Assembly: GCA_040754815.1 (NCBI GenBank)
Contig: JBFMBX010000012.1
Span: 3,949-67,948 of the forward strand
Length of the DNA stretch: 64,000 bases
Origin: Bellilinea sp040754815
GTDB lineage: Bacteria > Chloroflexota > Anaerolineae > Anaerolineales > Anaerolineaceae
Reading direction: 5' to 3'
Made by a program: the position numbers and the translations under genes. The notes under the pieces are model-generated. The model ran no database searches. It worked only from the letters and a program-made list of their open reading frames with translations, and was not told the DNA's origin. Below are positions 63,162 to 64,000 of the stretch, piece by piece; the stretch's first letter is position 1, and the number at the start of each line of letters is the position of its first letter.

Positions 63162-63827
63162 ATGACCCTTGAAACAGCACGAATCCGGGCGATTTGCTTT
63201 GATGTGGACGGCACGCTGAGCGATACGGATGACCGCTGGGTGGCGCGGCTGGCGGGCTGGCTGAGGCCGCTGGGCTGGCTGCGCGCCCGCCGCCTTGCCC
63301 GCTGGCTGGTGATGGGTATGGAAACGCCCGCCAACTGGGTTTATGAGATGCTCGACCGCCTCCATCTGGATGATGAAGCCGGAAGGCTGGCGGATTGGCT
63401 CTTTCGCACGGGGGTCGGCAAAAGCGGACGTTTTACACTCATCGAAGGGGTGGACAAACTGCTGGCCGGATTGAAAGAACGCTACCCGCTGGCGGTGGTC
63501 AGCGCCCGCGGGGAAAAGGATACACTGGCTTTTCTGGAGCAATTCAACCTGCGGGGGTACTTTCAGGCGATTGCCACGGCCCACACCTGTGCTCACACCA
63601 AACCCTTTCCCCATCCGGTGCTTTGGGCAGCCGAACAAATGGGGGTGGAGGCTTCAGCGTGCCTGATGGTGGGCGATACGGTGGTGGATATCCGCGCCGG
63701 TAAGGCGGCCGGAGCCCAGACGGTTGGGGTGTTGTGCGGTTTCGGCAGAGAAAAGGAACTGCGCCGCGCCGGGGCCGATTTGATTCTGGAAACGACGGCT
63801 CAACTGGGTGAAGTTCTCGCAGGTTAA
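63162..63827 (+). CDS. HAD-superfamily phosphatase
   Basis: The ATG at 63162 is used; a GTG two codons earlier overlaps the upstream stop. The 221-residue protein has the HAD motifs: FDVDGTLSDTDD (I), VVSARGEKD (II), a Lys in HTKPFPHPVLW (III) and MVGDTVVDIRAGKAAGAQTV (IV). It lies in the phosphoglycolate-phosphatase-like branch. It is the third gene of the surface-peptidase unit by spacing, though a direct link is not apparent. Confidence 0.9.
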   Translation: MTLETARIRAICFDVDGTLSDTDDRWVARLAGWLRPLGWLRARRLARWLVMGMETPANWVYEMLDRLHLDDEAGRLADWLFRTGVGKSGRFTLIEGVDKLLAGLKERYPLAVVSARGEKDTLAFLEQFNLRGYFQAIATAHTCAHTKPFPHPVLWAAEQMGVEASACLMVGDTVVDIRAGKAAGAQTVGVLCGFGREKELRRAGADLILETTAQLGEVLAG

Positions 63828-63843
63828 ATCAACTGTTCCCCTC

Positions 63844-64000
63844 TCACAGGTCCAGCACCACCCACGCCGGGTCGTGGTCGCTGCCATCCCCGCCCAGTTT
63901 CGTGCGGCGGCCAATCCAGGCCGCCGTCTGGCGCAGGGCCAGTTTCTGGCTGAGCCAGATCTGGTCGAATAACTCGTAGCGGGCAGGCTGACCGCTGGCT
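63844..64000 (-). CDS. Endonuclease/exonuclease/phosphatase-family protein (C-terminal end only)
   Basis: A minus-strand frame enters from the right edge and stops at TGA 63844-63846. The visible 51 residues include YELFDQIWLSQKLALRQ and end in GGDGSDHDPAWVVLDL. The DQIWLS and SDHDP(A/V) elements are the last conserved motifs of the EEP fold (DNase I/exonuclease III/phosphatase type), with Asp-His as catalytic pair. The rest of the gene lies beyond the window, so the substrate is unknown. Confidence 0.7.
   Translation of the reverse strand, partial: ASGQPARYELFDQIWLSQKLALRQTAAWIGRRTKLGGDGSDHDPAWVVLDL

Overview
The window is one stretch of bacterial chromosome, about 60% G+C by eye, with densely packed genes and no rRNA, tRNA, prophage, insertion sequence or CRISPR array that I could find. 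The gene set points to Chloroflexota, most likely class Anaerolineae. The evidence is a nurA / small HAS-barrel-like gene / herA cluster, a short DUF3417-type glucan phosphorylase, an EttA ABC-F protein, a giant SARP/BTAD-AAA regulator, several surface proteins made of one membrane anchor plus a Pro/Thr-rich linker, and short palindromic repeats between genes. This placement is inferred from gene content; no marker RNA is present.

Layout. 1-5.9 kb: a methyltransferase cut by the left edge, a two-component system, and a TetR-controlled oxidoreductase / membrane-protein operon with a visible operator. 5.9-6.2 kb: a compact unit with its own promoter, an 18-codon ORF behind a very strong ribosome binding site, a matching anti-SD, a 10-bp hairpin and a terminator-like stem. 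I could not identify it, and it is the best candidate here for something undescribed. 6.2-11 kb: surE, an Rrf2 regulator pair, a thioesterase, an M42 peptidase and a GT-C-like membrane protein. 11-14.6 kb: the nurA-HAS-herA operon. 14.9-18.4 kb: an M28 peptidase and a methyltransferase-like gene fused by overlaps to an AT-rich type II restriction-modification pair, which shares a bidirectional promoter with radA. 18.4-28.9 kb: radA, an ABC exporter operon with a palindromic operator, RNase J with a structured leader, an aldo/keto reductase, rmuC and a hydrolase. 29-36 kb: a multi-sensor HD-GYP protein, UPF0316 and glgP. 36-47 kb: a C39-like surface peptidase, sbcD-CNNM-sbcC, two glycosyltransferases and a tandem pair of secreted SGNH-like proteins. 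47-64 kb: TPR-GGDEF, ettA, mutS2, the SARP regulator, recN-B-box-nadK, a second C39-like peptidase with an HEXXH metallopeptidase, a HAD phosphatase and the end of an endonuclease/phosphatase-family gene.

Themes. DNA repair and recombination genes are unusually concentrated (nurA, herA, radA, rmuC, sbcD, sbcC, mutS2, recN). c-di-GMP turnover is represented by one GGDEF and one HD-GYP protein. Five proteins share the anchor-linker-extracellular-domain plan. Ten genes have a -10 box ending only 6-7 bases before the start codon and no Shine-Dalgarno sequence, which predicts leaderless mRNAs as a common mode of expression in this organism.
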